Part shown: piece after piece, positions 1 through 10,129 of the stretch
Layout of the letters: every line of letters begins with the position of its first letter
How positions within the stretch are numbered: the stretch's first letter is position 1
Assembly: GCF_037042905.1 (NCBI RefSeq)
Contig: NC_087257.1
Location: 20,343,501-20,407,500 of the forward strand
Direction of reading: 5' to 3'
Length of the DNA stretch: 64,000 bases
Origin: Lytechinus pictus
Taxonomy: Eukaryota; Echinodermata; Echinoidea; Temnopleuroida; Toxopneustidae
Notes under the pieces: generated by a model
Databases searched by the model: none
What the model saw: only the letters and a program-made list of their open reading frames with translations
Told to the model about the DNA's origin: nothing
Program-made: the position numbers and the translations under genes

Positions 1-857
1 ACACCAAACATATTTCCTCGCACTTCGGGTTATTATTGTTTTATTTAGTGACACATGCTTCTTTTTCATGACCACTTTAAGTGATTTCCCCATGTTATGG
101 TCTTAATATAAAACAGTTCCTATCCGTGATTTTCATTATTGGATTGTTGAGATCTGTCTACTCTCCATGAAGTCCTAAAATCAGTCCTTAAAATTTCCCC
201 TTTTCTGATCTGAATATAAAAATTTTTCAGCTCGCGCTTTTCGCTCGCCACATTTGGTCAGTGAAATACGTATGGTCTTAATGAATTCCTACAAACAAGC
301 ATGAGAATGCCCCATTTCAGGTCTGAATTATCTAAATTTTCAGCTCGCGCTTCGTGCTCATAATATTTGATTAGTGAGATGCATATGATAATCATGATTA
401 CAATGACTACAAAAAGTGTTTCATGTGTTCAGATGTAATTATAACAAAATCAGCAAGCGCCAAGGGTTAATAAGATAAGACTTAAGTAAATAAACAAGAC
501 AACTTTGAGGTTACGTGTGACTGTCTTTAATGACCATGGCCAAGAGACCAACACTAGATGGCGCGCTTACAATTTGCGGTTGCAACATCGAATCATCATA
601 ATACAACATACTGGCGAAGCACTTGGCACTCGCATTAGATGACTATTATGAGATTTATACTCATCATAGATTCCTAAAATATAGTCTTTAAAATCTCCCT
701 CTTTTAGGTCTGAATATAACAAATTTTCCGCTCAGTAGCGTTGTCCTTAAAATGTCTTTATTAGGTCAGTATACCTGCGCGCACACTAATTGACTAAACA
801 AAAATTGCTGGTGACCCCCCCCCCCCCCAATGCCGTGACCCACGGTACGCCACTGAG
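1..857 (-). repeat. Degenerate ~111-bp tandem repeat (CTCGCGCTTCGCGCTCG word) with hAT-like terminus
   Basis: Copies of a word close to CTCGCGCTTCGCGCTCG lie near 232-253 and 343-363, with weaker copies near 450 and 720. The 111-bp spacing matches the period of the repeat inside the element at 40,849-42,208, but here the orientation is reversed. The block ends with a C-tract followed by GGTACGCCACTG near 845-857, whose reverse complement CAGTGGCGTACC looks like the terminal inverted repeat of a hAT-type element. The other end lies outside the window, so this is probably the end of a truncated or window-cut non-autonomous element. No ORF of note. Confidence 0.6.
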
Positions 858-2513
858 TGTGACATCAATTCCCATTGTTTGTATGTTTACGAGCATTTTT
901 CATACCATGTGTATTTTGGTAGAGCACGATGAAATCCCTCTGAAACACTAATTTGGTGGGAATTGGTCCATGGTGCCTTGTCGTTTATTTTCACTTGGAC
1001 TGGTCTACTAGCCATTTCGTCCAGTTACCAAATCGTCTACTATCATTGGTATGCCATCAGTCTACTACCCACATGGCCTAATTGCCATTTCGTCCACTCA
1101 CCATTTTGTCTAACAACCAGTTGGTCCAATAACCATTTAGTCCTAACCATTTGGTCTAATTGGACTAAGTGTTAATCGGTTAAAATTATTGGAACTAAAA
1201 TGGATATTAGACCAAAAGGTTATGAGAGGAAATTGTCATAAACGAACAGGTGATAAGACGAAGTGATGATTGGAATAAACGGTTGGAGCGAAATTTAGAT
1301 GGAATGTTAATTAGACTAAATTAAGGTAGACCATGTGGGAAGTGAACGAGTTGGCAGTAGACGAATTGGAAATTTACCTTAGATATGACCTCATGACATA
1401 TGAATACATGATTTGCCCCATTGTAATCTAGGAACCAGTCCAATGATTTATTGACTTCAATGGGGCTAATTATGTATACCTAATTTTATGGCCTAATGTA
1501 ACGGGATTCATTAGGTCTTAAAGCCCCTATCAGCCTATATGCCTACGGACCGATTCCCACCATGTTTGGATGTGGAGGTATTTCATCATGCCCTACCAAA
1601 CTAGGCCTATAAATCACTCAAATTCGAAGAAGAAAAATTTCGTGACGTCATCACTTTGGTACTCTATAATTTTATTTTATCTAGTAGACTCCAGTAGATT
1701 TATAAATTGGGCCACTTGATTTTCAACTGGACCAGTACTAACAAAATTGGATGGTGCTGTTTACGTGGTTTAGTTATTTGCATTTTTTAAAAGCAATAAA
1801 TCATACTTTAGAGTGACAATGCAAAAGATTCTGAAGAAGTATGTGTAGAGACTTAGAATAGGCCCTATATTTCAAATTAGAGCAGAAAGATTAATTTATG
1901 AACCATCTATTCCATCTCATTTAGAATTAGCTTCACGGTACCGTACGCCATGACGTATTTTTCTTTACTTGGGCAAGTGTTGGTCCTGAAAAGGACCACC
2001 CAATCTCTTTAAAAAATAATAAAAAAAGACGTGTTGCATTTTGACCAAGAAAGATCAGTATGGAATCCAGTTGAGTACTACTAGATTAGGACACAAGTAA
2101 TAATATTGTGACCAGTAACAAACTCCAGTAGACTAATATTATATTAAGACCACTTTAATTTCGAGTTAGTAATTCAAGATCAGTTTGACAAGTGGAATTT
2201 CAACTTGTAACTTTTTAAATTGACTGGTCTAGCTTAGTTGATCCAGTCTAATTTCATATGGACAAATATACGCGCAGCACTGAACCAGTAAGACAAGTAA
2301 CCAATGTTGCAATTTCCAGATCGAGTTACCAGTTGAAATTCTACTGGTCAGACTGGTCCAGTTTAAACTGGTTCTTTGTGATTTATTACTTTCTCCATTA
2401 GTTTGTGATGGAGGGCAAAGCACGTGCTCTTTCCGTAACCCGTTGGGAGAATCACGAGACTGTCATTTCCTCTCTGATCTGGGCCTCTTCCAGGGCCTGT
2501 TTTTGAGGCACCT
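858..2513. other. Non-genic stretch with short iterated words
   Basis: No coding potential is visible. Between about 960 and 1380 the words CCATTTCGTC, CCATTTAGTC and CCATTTGGTC recur at irregular 15-25 bp spacing. Their complements (GACGAAATGG-like, GACTAAATTG-like) follow in the second half, so the stretch is a weak inverted repeat. A 70-codon reading frame at 963-1175 runs through this simple-word array and is not credible as a gene. The rest, 1,380-2,513, shows nothing I can name. Confidence 0.4.
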
Positions 2514-3107
2514 TTAAAGGAGAATGAAACTCTTGGAGCAAGTTAGCTTTTGTGAAAGCAGAAAAATCAAAGAACAAGATCAACAAAAGTTTGAGTAAAA
2601 TAGGACTAGCAATAGAAGAGTTATGAGCATTTGAATGTCGAGATCATTAATGCTATGGAGATCCTCCCATTGGCAACGCAACCAAGATCTATGATATCAC
2701 AGATGAACAACTCTCCCCTTGTGGACACTGAAAATATACCCCAAAACATCTCTTTTTGCTCATTCTAATCATATGACAAACGATTCATCAATAATATAAT
2801 GTTGTGAAACCTCTGTACTTGTCCTCTCATATTAAGAGAACACCTCACCGTGTGATAGATTCTATAAAAGTGAGAATATAAGTGAAATAAGTACTAAAGC
2901 AATGAGGGAGTTGTACGTGTGTGACATCGCAGATCTTGGTCGCATTGCCAATGGGAGGATATACATGGCATTAGTGATCTCAATATTCAAATGCTCATAA
3001 CTTTCTTATTATTCATTCAATCTTCCTCAAACTTTCAACAATATGTTTCTTTGATTTTTCTCTTTGATATGGATTCAGCTGGTTTCAAGGGTTTCATTCT
3101 CCTTTAA
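2514..3107. mobile_element. MITE with ~190-bp terminal inverted repeats
   Basis: The left end TTAAAGGAGAATGAAAC at 2514-2530 is matched by GTTTCATTCTCCTTTAA at 3091-3107. The arms stay complementary inward: for example ATGAGCATTTGAATGTCGAG near 2,623 pairs with the segment near 2,975-2,995, and the CCATTGGCAAYGC segment is found on both sides. The arms run roughly 2514-2712 and 2905-3107 and flank a non-coding centre. There is no transposase ORF, so the element is non-autonomous. The TTAAAGG-type end is shared with the elements at 15,118 and 50,634. A TTAA or TA target duplication is likely, but cannot be separated from the terminal bases. Confidence 0.75.
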
Positions 3108-3820
3108 TTTTATTGCAAATTCTTCTTCAAGTTCCTCCATATTTGCAACGCGAACTACGTTTCTGACGTCAATGTCGACTCGATATTGACCTTGATTCTA
3201 ACTTATTACATCTCTAATTAAAAAAAAAATGTATTTTGTAAACGCAGTCATGTTTGTTCAGAGCGTGATCGGTTCATCACGGACGGACATTTGATAGATT
3301 TTGAAAACTTTGAAGGCTTGTAACAAATTAGGAATAAGATGAACATGGTTCCTTTGTGTTTTATAGTGAAGGGTAGGGCAAAGTATGTTGAATGATGAAA
3401 AAAATTTGTTGCCATGGTTACCTACAAACATAGGTAGCCACTAAATGTGCCATATCACGGACGGACATGATAGAAATGTGGTTTTCAGAATTTTTGAACA
3501 TTTTTATTGTTTCTATCTAAATAGCTTAACTTTGACCAATAAACGTTAATGCAACTTACACTCGGGTATGTTAGCTTCTATGTTTAGCATATTGAATTCT
3601 TAACCAATATCAAACTTCCGAGAGAATTGCAAATATTTTCCATCACGGACGGACATCTCGGACGGACATCACGGACGGACACAATTAAAATACATTGGAA
3701 GTACCTTGTAAGAAGTTCTTATTACTTGTTTGGGGGAACAAATGCTATTGTATTGATGATTTGTACATTCTTTATATGATTAAACAATATTAGTTGCACA
3801 ATCAAGTTTCTACAACTTCA

Positions 3821-3861
3821 ATCAAGTTGCTACAACTTGATTTAAGTTGTAGCAACATGAT
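3821..3861. repeat. Short hairpin (18-bp stem, 5-base loop)
   Basis: ATCAAGTTGCTACAACTT at 3821-3838 pairs with AAGTTGTAGCAACATGAT at 3844-3861, with one mismatch across the 18-bp stem and loop GATTT. A further partial copy of the left arm precedes it at 3801-3818. It lies inside the CGGACGGACAT foldback. Confidence 0.7.
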
Positions 3862-4232
3862 TTCTATGCTAGACACACAAAATAATCTAGCCATATGATT
3901 GCTTTTAAACACAGTTCTTTTCAAAATCAAATATCCTAATGCACATTGTCTTCTTTTCAATTTAGAGAATACTGTAGTTGGTACCAAATCAGCATCCAGT
4001 GGATCAATGATCATGTTGATAATTTTCATGATATATCATGATGATACATGTTCATACATTTTTAGGCATTAATTTTTGAAGAGCACAGATTTTTTTATGT
4101 CCAGTAACTAAATCCAAAAGATTCACAGGTTGCTTATCATTATGCTTGTTTGGTGGATCAAGTATGACCACGACACTTGTCTATAGGCTCTCTTCAAATT
4201 CATCTTTTGTCCATATTAAAGTGGAGGGTTAC

Positions 4233-4719
4233 ACTTCGTAATTCCGAAGGTTCTTGATTCCGAAGGTTCGTAATTTCAAAACACGCAAATTGCCTATACC
4301 TCGATGTTTGTTAATCCGAAAACGTAAAAGGGTTCGTTAGTCCGAACATTTGTGGCGTTATTCCGAAGGTTCGATAATCCGAAAACGAAATAAGGTTCGA
4401 TGTTCTGAAGGTTCCTTAATCCGAAAACGAAATAAGGTTCGTTGTTCTGAAGGTTCGTCAGTCCGAAAACGAAATAAGGTTAGTTAATCATTTAGTTTTC
4501 GGACTAACGAACCTCATTTCTTTTTCGGATTAACGAACCTTCGGAATTACGAACCTCACTTCGTTTTCAGACTAACGAACCTTCGGAATTACGTACTTCA
4601 TTTCTTTTTCGGACTAACGAACTTTCGGAGTTACGAACCTTCGGAAATACGAACCTTCGGAATAACGAACCTTCGGAATAACTGAACCTTTGGAATAACG
4701 AAGCTTCGGAATTACGAAT
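4233..4719. mobile_element. Iterated TTCGTAATTCCGAAGG foldback element
   Basis: The left half repeats the words TTCCGAAGGTTCG and AATCCGAAAACGAAATAAGG in one orientation (about 4,233-4,485). The right half carries the complementary words CGGACTAACGAACC and CGAACCTTCGGAATTACG (about 4,495-4,719). The two ends, TTCGTAATTCCGAAGG at 4235-4250 and CTTCGGAATTACGAA near 4703-4718, are inverted repeats. Both outer flanks carry AAAGTGGAG, once as AAAGTGGAGGG near 4218 and once as AAAGTGGAGAC near 4727, which could belong to the element or be a duplicated target. No ORF. It is nested inside the larger foldback at 3,258-6,140. Confidence 0.65.
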
Positions 4720-5154
4720 GTATGCGAAAGTGGAGACACCCCTTCACATCAACAGCCCTCATGTATTTAGGCCCTGACTGAATCCAAAATTGAAATCAGA
4801 TACCAATTAAACTTCTAAACACTGCAGTGCAAGCTTTATATGAATTGTATGCATTTTCACAGATTTCTAGATCAGCAATTTGCTCAAAATTAGCTCCAAA
4901 ATGGACTTTAAAAAAAAGGAATTCTTGTACTTTTCACAAGCCTCAAGGACGTGATGTCATGTTCTGTTAGAAGCATTGTGAATCCATAGGTTTGTACATG
5001 GAAAAAAATGATTTTAACAGCCAAAGAAAGATTTCACAAAAAATTGTGAAGAGTTGTAGGTTTCCATCCATTTGAGTTCTGAATAATTCTCAGTGCCATT
5101 TTCACTGCAAATTGGAACTAAAATTAAATTCATAATCTGCTCAGTATTTGCTCA

Positions 5155-5960
5155 TTGTCTGTCCGTGATGAAATTAATGTCCGTCTGCGATTATTTTGAT
5201 TGATTTATGATATGGATAAAATGTATGGATTTTAGCTATTTTCAAATGAAATGATGTACAGAGTCTAGTGAGATGCTTCTACACACTTTTATTTTTGTTT
5301 CTATTCTGATAAAGAATAAAAAGCTGAATCCATACATATTATCCATATCATAAACTCAATAAAAATTATCACGGACGGACATTAATTTCATCACGGACGG
5401 AAATTTCAAAATGGAATGTTAACATCTAGCAGAAAAATTTACTTCCCATATTTTTTCTACTAATTTATGTTTGATGATAGATTAATGTTCAGAGTACAAG
5501 AAAATCCAAACCAAATTGGAGTAACTTTGAAAACAATAAAACTAGAGTGAATTGAATTTGAGTGAATTTACATTGTCCGTCCGTGATGAAATTAATGTCC
5601 GTCCGTGATAATTTTTGATCGAGTTTATGATATGAATAAAATGTATGGATTTCAGCTATGTTCAAATAAAATGATGTACAGTGTTTAGTGAGATACCTCT
5701 ACACCTTTTTATTTTTTATTTCTATTCTGATAAAAAAAAACTTTTTATATTTTTTTTCATCACGGACGGAAATTTCAAAATGGAAATGTTCACACCTACC
5801 AAAAAAAATTACTTCCCAATATTTTTTTTCTACTAATTTATGTTTGATAATAGATTAATGTTCAGAGTGCAAGAACATCCAAACCAAATTAGAATAACTT
5901 GAAAAACAATAAAACTAGAGAGAAATTAATTTGAGTAAAAATGTCCGTCCGTGATGAGAG
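5155..5960. repeat. Tandem duplication, ~410-bp unit
   Basis: Two units, about 5155-5570 and 5574-5960, can be aligned by eye along their length. Each begins with GTCCGTGATGAAATTAATGTCC-type sequence, passes through an AATGTATGGATTT segment, a TTCTATTCTGATAAA segment, a CACGGACGGAAATTTC word and an ACTAATTTATGTTTGATRATAG segment, and ends before the next GTCCGTCCGTGATG word. Differences are scattered substitutions and homopolymer changes. Non-coding. Confidence 0.7.
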
Positions 5961-6364
5961 GTAATAGCACCCCCACAAATAAAATGGACTATTCCAGTAC
6001 TTTCGGATTTATCAATCTTCATGAAACTGAGTTCTTTGAAACCTGAGATATCAAAGATTGTCTTAAAAGCAATTTTGATAGAAATATTTAAAAAAAAAAA
6101 TTCACCTCAATGCTAACCCTTAACCGATCATGCTCTTCATAATATACAGATTGAGATAAATATAATTTTAATGAAATGAATTCTTCTTTAAATAATTTTT
6201 TTTTTCTATGTTAAATGCAAGCAAGATTGATATCCATTACTGAAATACCTAAATCGCGATTTATTTGAAAAGCAAGTTCGTGATTCGACCGAAGTTTTCT
6301 TATCTCTTCTTGTAATGCATATTCATTAATCTTAACAGTGACGACATCTTATAAATATTCATGT

Positions 6365-6510
6365 TGCGCATGCGCATACATGTTTTTCATTTAATTCAAC
6401 ATGGCGATTCGTACGAAATCCGAAAATTGATCCTCTATTGTACGATTCCATCGAATTTTCGTAATTTTAAGGAGAACGTATCTTGAACTCAGTTTGTTTA
6501 GGTAAGGTCA
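6365..6510 (+). promoter_or_regulatory. Candidate promoter and first exon (NRF-1 site, YY1-like ATG, splice donor)
   Basis: TGCGCATGCGCA at 6365-6376 is a perfect palindromic match to the NRF-1 consensus. AACATGGCG at 6398-6406 resembles a YY1 site (AANATGGCG), a common element at or just downstream of start sites of TATA-less promoters. The ATG at 6401 opens only nine codons (MAIRTKSEN, then stop). A strong splice donor TTTAG|GTAAGG follows, with exon end 6501. The combination looks like a real metazoan promoter with a non-coding or upstream-ORF first exon. I cannot assign the downstream exons; the spliced candidate at 8,396-11,400 is one possibility. Confidence 0.35.
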
Positions 6511-6620
6511 GTCCTAACTGTCGTATTTTTGGTTTCGTTTTATCATCCATGTTTTTGTAATTTAGCGATTAATCTAGTGCATCAGTGCACTCCGGTGAGA
6601 ACGAGTGGGAGCGTTCAGGA

Positions 6621-6652
6621 CCTCGACACTGTCTAAAGACGTCGTGTCGAGG
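6621..6652. repeat. Two-stem hairpin
   Basis: CCTCGACAC at 6621-6629 pairs perfectly with GTGTCGAGG at 6644-6652. The loop itself contains a second stem, GTCT at 6631-6634 with AGAC at 6637-6640. It lies 120 bp after the candidate splice donor at 6501. Not a histone 3' stem-loop. Confidence 0.6.
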
Positions 6653-6832
6653 TTCCCGGGGCAAGAATAATACCCAAAAAAATCCACAAACACCCCTTCT
6701 AATGGGTTTTACGGTCAGTTTCTCTCCTCATACATTTATAAAGTTAACATACTGAACGAAGTGTCGTTCTAAAGAAAAGGCCACACCCTCAAAAGACTTA
6801 ACACAAATGACAAAAATGTGGACAGTTGCACA

Positions 6833-7060
6833 CTAGGGCGGTATTCTGAAAGCTCAATTAGCGCTCAATTAGCATTTTGGTATTCTGAAAAGTCACTTAA
6901 GTGCCCCTTTCCTTATTTGGCAGGGTTGCGTTGCGCGCACTTGCAGCAGTACGCGTTATGACCGCGCGAAGACTTAATTGAGTAGTTACGAGACTTTTGG
7001 TATTCTGAAAAGTCTCTTAGCGCTCAATTAGCGGACTTTCCAGTGAAGAAAGATAATGGT
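6833..7060 (+). repeat. Left arm of widely spaced inverted repeat (AGCGCTCAATTAGC)
   Basis: The arm begins CTAGGGCGGTATTCTGAAA and contains TTAGCGCTCAATTAGC repeated near 6,853 and 7,018, together with three TATTCTGAAA words. An inverted relative lies at about 13,950-14,118 and ends TTTTCAGAATACC then CCCCTAGG. The pair could be the termini of one 7.3-kb element or two independent MITE copies; no transposase is seen between them. Confidence 0.55.
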
Positions 7061-8395
7061 GATAAGAGGTCCATTAAGTCTCAGCATCTCTTTCTAAATG
7101 TGGCTTTCATTTCGTATAAATATCATCAAATCGGTTTAATACTGCGACCCAAATTAGGAGGAAGGAAGATAATAAAGGAGAAAGGTATAAAAAGGGAATA
7201 AAGGGAAAGAAGGTGGTATATAATGGGTGTCCAAACTTGGTGGACTTTTAAACAATATGTTTCAGGCTTAAATTTGTTCAAAAAATATACACAATTTATA
7301 TAAGTAAAATAAGGAATTGGGACTATATTTGGTAATAAAGAAATTAGAAAAGAGGGAAAAAGAAAACAGAAATTGTGTACTTATAGGGGAAATATGACTA
7401 TTATTTTTCTATATTTTCTTTTATTATTAGCATCATAAAGTGATTTTTTGCACATTATTTTGACAATAATGAGATTGCCAAATCACAATAGATGCCGCAA
7501 TGTTCAGGGGGGAATCAAACCTTGTTTCTGACAATGAAAAAATAAGCATTGACCCCTTTGGTACAAAAGAAAAACGATGCCATCATTTTCCCCACCTATA
7601 AAATCTTAAATACCATAACATTTGTACATCCAATTTCAATAAAATTTCGGCTTTTTTAAAACAATTATGCTTGTTTCATTTTTTAAATCCATTTATTCAA
7701 ATCAGCATTTTGTTGAAGAAGATTTCTCATGAAAATGAAAAGTATGATATTTTTTAAATGAGTAGGAATTAAGTTAAAGAAGAACCCCCCCCCCCATCAT
7801 GACCCCGAGACAGAGGCAAATAAAATATTGTAAAAAAAACAAACAAACAAACAAAGAAAGCTACAAATGGATTCAAATAAATGGATGTGAAAATCAGAAC
7901 GCGTTCGAAAAAAAAAAGAGAAAATCACAAAGGTACAATCAATGAGAGAAAGGGAAAAGACAACAGTTAGCTTCAATAACATAATGAACCTCTAATCTCC
8001 GATGCAAATGCTTTTAGCATTGTTTTTCAGCAAAAATTCTTTGTATCAATATCGTGGTGCAGTGCACCTGCAGCAGCCGGGCGCTGCGCTGCAAGCAAAG
8101 ACCTTATAATATATTACTAGACCGAAAGCTGCGTGCGCGTTCAGCACAAAACAAATGAGATTAGGCTCCGCCTACCGCGATCATTTGAAGACAAAAATAA
8201 GCCCTCATTGACATTCATGAGCATGAAGATATTCATAATCCGGCCTTTTCATTGGCTAAGAGCGTCATTAATACGCGATTTCCCCGATTCTTTGTCATCG
8301 ATACTAGTGGTATCGTGTTACAGAATTAATTATTCATTTGACCTCATTACGTCATCTAATTTATTCATTCTGAAACTTTTCTTTCCACACACAAA
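7061..8395. other. Non-genic stretch, possible promoter at its end
   Basis: 7,061-8,040 is AT-rich with a C-tract near 7,786 and shows no gene. From about 8,040 to 8,395 the composition becomes more GC-rich, with GCGC-rich and TTCATTGGCTAAG (CCAAT-box-like, near 8,248) segments just ahead of the candidate first exon at 8,396. AAAATAAGCCCTCATT near 8,193 reappears inverted near 13,825, so part of this stretch belongs to a repeat. Confidence 0.3.
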
Positions 8396-8759
8396 ATGGA
8401 CCTACGAACACTCCGGTGAGTACGTATAAATTGATATAACCACATTAATTCAGTGGACTATTTACACATTTCACACTGTATTTTGTGATCTTAGGTTATT
8501 TCTTTAACTAATTAGAGAGTTTGCTATCATTCTTCTGTTAAAGAAAAGCAGAATTTGGTCTTTGAAATTGAAGTTAGATTGTCATCGTCGCCCGGCCCAG
8601 TGCAGCCTGTATGTTGCTTTTCAGTGGTTATGCCGCTGTGTCAACCACATGTATTTTGTACGGGCTCCTAGCCGGCTGGGCATCGAGAGAAAATCGGGCC
8701 GGGAGCCCACGATTGATTAAAACAAGAAGAATGAAGCTTCTTTTTGTACACTGTATAAC

Positions 8760-9580
8760 GTTAGATCTAGAGGGAGATCTGCATCTATCTTCAGTAGATC
8801 GAGACTCGGTCAGGAATAAACTGTGAAGCGGAGTGTGGAAGAAGATATGCCTGTCATCATTGTGTCAATCCTCACTAGATTCTCGTCAGTTTCAGATATC
8901 AAATTTATTTTGCATAACTTCAGGCTTCTTCTGCATTTAGCCCCCCACCCATTTTAATTCTTATTGTTATTTATGATATATAGTTAGACTCGGTATTAGA
9001 AATAACATGCTGCTCTGCATGTTTGTCTTACTCTTATTATCAATAGATCAAGATCTAATTTCTAACATGGTTAACAGAGCCTAGTCTTGCTTCTTAATTT
9101 TACTTCATCAGTTTATATTATTTTTATCCATCGATGCTTGTACGTAGATCTAGGCCTACCTAATTCAAATCTAGTCATCTAACTTTTACTTTCCCAACCC
9201 TCGACACGTACCCCCAGGGCTTAGGATCTAGGTCTATAATTTTAGGCCTAGATGTAGGTCTGGGCCTAAACGACTACATGTACGAGTATGACTGTCAGTG
9301 GACCAAGGAGATCTAGATGATCTACTCTCGGTCAATAATGGCAATGAAGGTTTAGCCAGGAATGAAAGTCAGACATCAAAAATTTATAAATCGATACACA
9401 TCTAGGTAAAGTCATCGAAGGGTTAGCTTTACATTCTAGGTCTAGATAGATCGAGAGTCTATCGATAGTCTAGACCTAGACCTTATTTAGATCACATGAA
9501 TGCTGTCACGAAGCACTGATTCTGGTTGGACTAGATCTAGTATACTTTTTTACAAATAGATCTAGACCTAGTGCATGAGA
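8760..9580. repeat. Cluster of AGATCTAG / TAGGTCTAG words
   Basis: The words TAGATCTAG, AGATCTAG, TAGGTCTAG, CTAGACCTAG and TAGGCCTA recur at high density, notably at 9,140-9,260, 9,305-9,330 and 9,405-9,570. They are interspersed with non-repetitive sequence, so this is word enrichment rather than a tandem array. No ORF. Confidence 0.55.
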
Positions 9581-9825
9581 TTATGAAATTATGTTGTTAA
9601 AATCAAATGAATTAAGATTCGGAATAAAAAGATGCAGATTTTTTTTTTGGGGGGGCAGACATGTGAAAAATTTAGAGAAACCTGAAATTCAGAAAGAGAG
9701 GGCCCGAAGCAACCAATATTGCCTAGCCCTAGGGCTGTTTTTTGCATTTTCTAAATTGGATTTCATGCAATTCTTTTTTTTTTATGAAGGTTTTCACATT
9801 TCAGCTCTCACCCAAACCCCTCCCC

Positions 9826-10129
9826 CTACAGTGTTAGAAAATTTATCCTTAAAATAAAAGAAGTTCCTGCAGCAGAGTCTCGAGAACACCTGTAATTTTA
9901 CCAGATTGCATAATCTTACATCATATCATGTAAAATTACGGGTACAGGAAATTCGTATTTGGTGTATGGAACCTTACACATTTCCTTAAAAACACCATTT
10001 TCCCCTTTTTAAACAGACCTGTTCTGTAGAAAAATTCCTGTTTTATGAATTTACAGAATGATTTTTATTGCCTTCTGCAAAATCTTGTTTTTTTTTCTGT
10101 AAAATCAGGTTTTTTTTTTAACAGTGTAC
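9826..10129 (+). mobile_element. MITE with CTACASTGTTAGAAAAT ends, copy 1
   Basis: It starts CTACAGTGTTAGAAAAT and ends TTTAACAGTGTACA, giving short inverted ends ACAGTGTTA/TAACAGTGT. A second copy at 28,031-28,308 shares most of the internal sequence, including the segments GAAGTTCCTGCAGCAGAGTC and GAGAACACCTGTAAT, in the same orientation. The elements are about 275-305 bp, non-coding, and differ by indels. Confidence 0.8.

Larger units (their letters stand above)
3258..6140. mobile_element. 2.9-kb foldback element iterating CGGACGGACAT
   Basis: The outer ends are imperfect inverted repeats: AGAGCGTGATCGGTT near 3260-3274 and AACCGATCATGCTCT near 6122-6136. The word ATCACGGACGGACAT occurs in plus orientation near 3276, 3454 and 3641 (three head-to-tail copies to about 3681) and near 5369 and 5390. 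It occurs in minus orientation near 5158, 5184, 5573, 5599 and 5941. No transposase-like ORF is present. The element contains a separate iterated-word insertion at 4,233-4,719 and a tandem duplication at 5,155-5,960. Calling it one element rests on the paired ends and the shared word; that is inference. Confidence 0.5.

Noticed and set aside
3258-6140. CRISPR-like array of the CGGACGGACAT word
   Set aside because: Spacing is irregular, the word is found in both orientations and the genome is eukaryotic.
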